Below, piece after piece: positions 12,219 to 14,493 of a stretch of DNA of 14,493 nucleotides (within the stretch, counting starts at the first letter, position 1; each line of letters opens with the position of its first letter). The stretch comes from Sulfurovum sp. GTDB taxonomy: Bacteria > Campylobacterota > Campylobacteria > Campylobacterales > Sulfurovaceae. The notes under the pieces were generated by a model. That model searched no databases. It was not told the origin of the DNA and saw only the letters and a program-made list of their open reading frames with translations. The position numbers were made by a program, and so were the translations under genes. Location of the stretch: positions 1 through 14,493 of the forward strand of contig DQSX01000114.1 of the NCBI GenBank assembly GCA_015663065.1. Reading direction: 5' to 3'.

Positions 12219-13376
12219 TTATTGTATATTCAAGTATTTTTGTATATCTTCTACCCTTTTTGTCTCTTCCCAGGTAAAGTCTTCATCTTCTCTTCCAAAG
12301 TGACCATAAGCAGCAGTTTTCCTGTAAATGGGTCTCAAAAGATCCAGCTCTTCCATAATGCCTTTAGGTGTGAGATCAAAAAGATCTTCTATACAAGAGA
12401 TGATCTTCTCTTCATCTACTGCTGCTGTACCGTGTGTATCTACATAAATGGAGACAGGTTTAGCCACACCAATGGCATAGGCCACTTGCAGTGTGGCTTT
12501 TTCACAGGCACCTGCAGCCACAAGGTTCTTCGCCACGTATCTTGCAGCATAGGCAGCCGAACGGTCTACTTTGGTAGGATCTTTCCCTGAAAAAGCACCC
12601 CCGCCGTGAGGGCAGGAACCGCCATAGGTATCTACAATGATCTTTCTTCCCGTAAGTCCTGCATCTCCCTGTGGTCCGCCGATCACAAAACGTCCTGTCG
12701 GGTTGATATGATAAATGATATCATCAGTGAGTAGTTCTGCGGGGATCACCTCTTTGATCACCTCTTCAAGCACTGCTTTTTGCACCTGCTCCAACGTCAC
12801 ATCATCGTGATGTTGTGTAGAGACAACGATCGTGTCTATGGCAACCGGTTTTCCGTCTACATATTTCACAGAGACCTGTGCTTTTCCATCAGGGCGTAAA
12901 AACGGGACAGTACCGTTTTTGCGGACTTCAGCCAATTTGGCTGTGATCTTGTGCGCCAAAGAGATCGGCAAAGGCATAAGTTCAGGCGTCTCTCTACACG
13001 CATAACCGAACATGAGTCCCTGATCACCCGCACCAATCTCACCATCTTTCTGGTCTACACCCTGATTGATGTCCGGACTCTGCTCTCCTATACCGTTCAG
13101 AACACCTGCAGATCTGTAGTCAAAACCATAACTTGCATCGGTATAGCCTATCTCTCTTACTACCTGTCTTGCGATCTCCTGCATAGGTGCATACGCTGTT
13201 GTCTTGAGCTCTCCTGCGATCACACAAAAACCATTGCTCAGTAAGGTTTCACAAGCCACACGTGCCTGCGGATCTTTTTCGATGATATAGTCCAGTATCG
13301 CATCAGAGATCTGGTCAGCCATTTTATCCGGGTGACCCTCGGTTACCGATTCACTTGTAAAAATGTATTCGTTCAT
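12219..13376 (-). CDS. metK: S-adenosylmethionine synthase
   Basis: MetK makes SAM from methionine and ATP in the cytoplasm. It has 385 residues, normal for the family. The opening MNEYIFTSESVTEGHPDKMADQ carries the ATP-binding His15 and Lys18. The signature GAGDQGLMFGYA, GRFVIGGPQGDAGLTGRK and the phosphate-binding loop GGGAFSGKDPTKVDRSAAY are all intact. Two overlapping ATGs occur (13380 and 13376, in different frames). The one at 13376 is correct, with AAGGA 6 nt upstream. It stands alone, with a strong terminator behind it and a 215-nt repeat-rich gap in front. I see no SAM riboswitch. The plus-strand frames across it are shadows. Confidence 0.98.
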   Translation of the reverse strand: MNEYIFTSESVTEGHPDKMADQISDAILDYIIEKDPQARVACETLLSNGFCVIAGELKTTAYAPMQEIARQVVREIGYTDASYGFDYRSAGVLNGIGEQSPDINQGVDQKDGEIGAGDQGLMFGYACRETPELMPLPISLAHKITAKLAEVRKNGTVPFLRPDGKAQVSVKYVDGKPVAIDTIVVSTQHHDDVTLEQVQKAVLEEVIKEVIPAELLTDDIIYHINPTGRFVIGGPQGDAGLTGRKIIVDTYGGSCPHGGGAFSGKDPTKVDRSAAYAARYVAKNLVAAGACEKATLQVAYAIGVAKPVSIYVDTHGTAAVDEEKIISCIEDLFDLTPKGIMEELDLLRPIYRKTAAYGHFGREDEDFTWEETKRVEDIQKYLNIQ

Positions 13377-13380
13377 TCAT

Positions 13381-13536
13381 AATCCTTCTTCTTGCACAGA
13401 AGCAAAGCTCCTATTCAATTCATCTCACTGAAGCTTCAGCTAAAACCTCAGAAAATATTTTAGTATTTTGTTCACTGTCACTGAACTTGAGAAAATATCT
13501 TAGATAGATACTTTTTCAAATGCAGATTTGGCTTGG
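13381..13536. promoter_or_regulatory. metK leader region with direct repeat and palindromes
   Basis: No coding frame is supported here. A 16-nt direct repeat (13448-13463 and 13488-13503, 14 of 16 identical, core GAAAATAT) flanks the imperfect palindrome GTTCACTGTCACTGAAC (13470-13486). A perfect 12-bp palindrome CTGAAGCTTCAG sits at 13428-13439, and a weaker AGAAGCAAAGCTCCT lies close to metK. A possible -10 (TAAAAT, minus, 13462-13457) overlaps the first direct repeat. The arrangement could be an operator or simply decayed repeats. Confidence 0.35.
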
Positions 13537-13589
13537 CTTCGACAGGCTCAGCCACCGTTTAATAACATCGGTCACTGAGCTTGTCGAAG
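13537..13589. repeat. Palindromic element, copy 4 (between metK and dxs)
   Basis: The arms are CTTCGACAGGCTCAG (13537-13551) and CTGAGCTTGTCGAAG (13575-13589), with one mismatch and a 23-nt spacer. The spacer begins CCACCG and ends CGGTCA, so the element is two 21-nt half-sites in opposite directions. It ends 2 nt from the dxs stop codon. Confidence 0.9.
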
Positions 13590-13591
13590 TG

Positions 13592-14493
13592 CTACATTAT
13601 TTTTTTAGCCAACTGCTCAGGCAACAGTCCCAAACTCTCTTCTACCAATTTTGTACTCCCATGGGTAATGAAGGCATCATCATACTCAAAAGAGGTCAAC
13701 GCTATATCTTTAATCTCTTTTTGACTTAAAAACTCAAGTATGGCAGAACCTACGCCACCCTGCTTTGCCGAATCAGAGAAGACATACCATCTTTTGTATT
13801 TCTTAGAAAGCTTTACAAGCATTGTTTCGTCCAAAGGTTTCACAAAACGCAGATCCAAAATAGCGACTTCGGCAAGCTCAGTCACCGTTCCCTGAGCTTG
13901 TCGAAGGGTCATCAATTCTTTGGCAGTCTGCTCTGCCCGTCCTACACCGTTTCCGTACCCTATGAACAAGATCTCATCACCCTCTTGAAGCAATTCAGAT
14001 TTACCCAATTTAAATGCCGGACTCTCACGATCCTCTGCTAAAAAAGCACCTCTGGGGTAACGGAATGCACAGGGATGCTCATAGACTTTGGCAAAAGACA
14101 TGGCAAGCTTCATCGTCGTCTCATTGCAGGGTGCAAAAAGTGTCATATTGGGGATGGCTCTTAAAAAAGAGATGTCAAAAACACCCTGATGTGTCTCTCC
14201 GTCTTCACCGACGATCCCTGCCCTGTCCAAAGCAAAAGCTACAGGAAGATCCATCAGACAGATATCGTGGATCACCTGGTCGTAGCCTCTTTGTAAAAAC
14301 GTAGAGTAGATCGTACAAAAAGGTTTAAACCCCTCTTTTGCCAAAGGTCCCATGGAGGTGACCGCATGCTGTTCTGCAATGGCAACATCCCAGAATCTCT
14401 CAGGGTATTTTTCCATGGCAGCGGACATGCCTGTGCCGCTTGGCATCGCGGCAGTCACACCCACCACTTTCTCATCTTCATCTGCAAGTTGTA
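13592..14493 (-). CDS. dxs: 1-deoxy-D-xylulose-5-phosphate synthase, C-terminal half (cut by window edge)
   Basis: DXS uses thiamine diphosphate to join pyruvate and glyceraldehyde 3-phosphate, the first step of the MEP isoprenoid pathway. About 299 codons are visible; the N-terminal half with the pyrophosphate site lies beyond the edge. The fragment opens LADEDEKVVGVTAAMPSGTG and has the catalytic glutamate in FDVAIAEQHAVT, then FKPFCTIYSTFLQRGYDQVIHD, LDRAGIVGEDGETHQGVFD and the C-terminal DLRFVKPLD. The palindromic element at 13867-13906 adds LRQAQGTVTELAEV between a helix (EQTAKELMT) and the strand AILDLRF. This is a surface loop where most DXS proteins have a short linker. The frame ends in KKIM and TAG at 13594-13592, right beside another copy of the same element. 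Confidence 0.96.
   Translation of the reverse strand, partial: QLADEDEKVVGVTAAMPSGTGMSAAMEKYPERFWDVAIAEQHAVTSMGPLAKEGFKPFCTIYSTFLQRGYDQVIHDICLMDLPVAFALDRAGIVGEDGETHQGVFDISFLRAIPNMTLFAPCNETTMKLAMSFAKVYEHPCAFRYPRGAFLAEDRESPAFKLGKSELLQEGDEILFIGYGNGVGRAEQTAKELMTLRQAQGTVTELAEVAILDLRFVKPLDETMLVKLSKKYKRWYVFSDSAKQGGVGSAILEFLSQKEIKDIALTSFEYDDAFITHGSTKLVEESLGLLPEQLAKKIM
13867..13906. repeat. Palindromic element, copy 5 (inside dxs)
   Basis: The arms are CTTCGGCAAGCTCAG (13867-13881) and CTGAGCTTGTCGAAG (13892-13906), with one mismatch and a 10-nt spacer TCACCGTTCC close to that of the mfd copy. On the dxs strand it begins at a codon boundary and is read LRQAQGTVTELAEV. Confidence 0.9.

Noticed and set aside
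13381..13591. A SAM riboswitch upstream of metK
   Set aside because: I could not find a SAM-I or SAM-II-like core or an expression platform; only short repeats and palindromes are seen.
13520..13729. A 69-residue plus-strand frame containing VTELVEV
   Set aside because: It is the palindromic element read from the other strand, running into antisense dxs; no gene is supported.

Overview
The window comes from a campylobacterotal (epsilonproteobacterial) chromosome, most likely a Sulfurovum- or Sulfurimonas-like bacterium. Three things point there. The proteins resemble that group. Gene order matches what I recall of Campylobacter: mfd-folC-lptE-leuS in one block, and ferredoxin-ndk-DUF177-rpmF-plsX-fabH in another. 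Several promoters have the T-rich stretch plus TATAAT form typical of the group. All genes look like core housekeeping genes. I see no transposase, integrase, tRNA, rRNA or CRISPR array.

Layout. Bases 1-4560, minus strand: the 5' end of mfd (cut by the window edge), folC, lptE and leuS. A long hairpin repeat lies at 4628-4706, followed by a YpfJ-type zinc metallopeptidase (minus), which is divergent from dnaX (plus, 5707-7563). dnaX converges on a long minus-strand block that reads ndk, DUF177/YceD, rpmF, plsX, fabH, YmdB-like phosphodiesterase (11628 down to 7659). This block joins nucleotide balance, ribosomal protein L32 and the start of fatty-acid and phospholipid synthesis. Upstream of it, each as its own minus-strand unit, are a 2[4Fe-4S] ferredoxin, metK, and the 3' half of dxs, which runs off the right edge. 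The two clearest terminators are at 11765-11788 and 12161-12194.

The unusual part is not a gene but the load of small repeats inside and between these essential genes. (1) A palindromic element with 15-nt arms related to CTTCGACARGCTCAG occurs five times. It sits inside mfd, folC and dxs in the same reading frame, encoding LRQAQ...TELVEV-type peptides. It also sits in dnaX in a different phase, and once right next to the dxs stop codon. (2) Arrays of a degenerate heptamer, TAGNGNG, occur four times between 1274 and 2121. They lie inside folC and lptE only in the stop-free orientation, and between genes in the TAG orientation, where they supply the folC start codon and the leuS stop codon. (3) A roughly 80-bp REP/BIME-like hairpin separates the metallopeptidase from leuS. 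(4) Short palindromes with an AAACnnGTTT-like core lie at gene ends.

Separately, dnaX has an in-frame run of nine A residues with an immediate stop codon in both alternative frames. That is the arrangement expected for transcriptional slippage or frameshifting that makes a shorter clamp-loader subunit. All calls come from reading the sequence; no database search was run.
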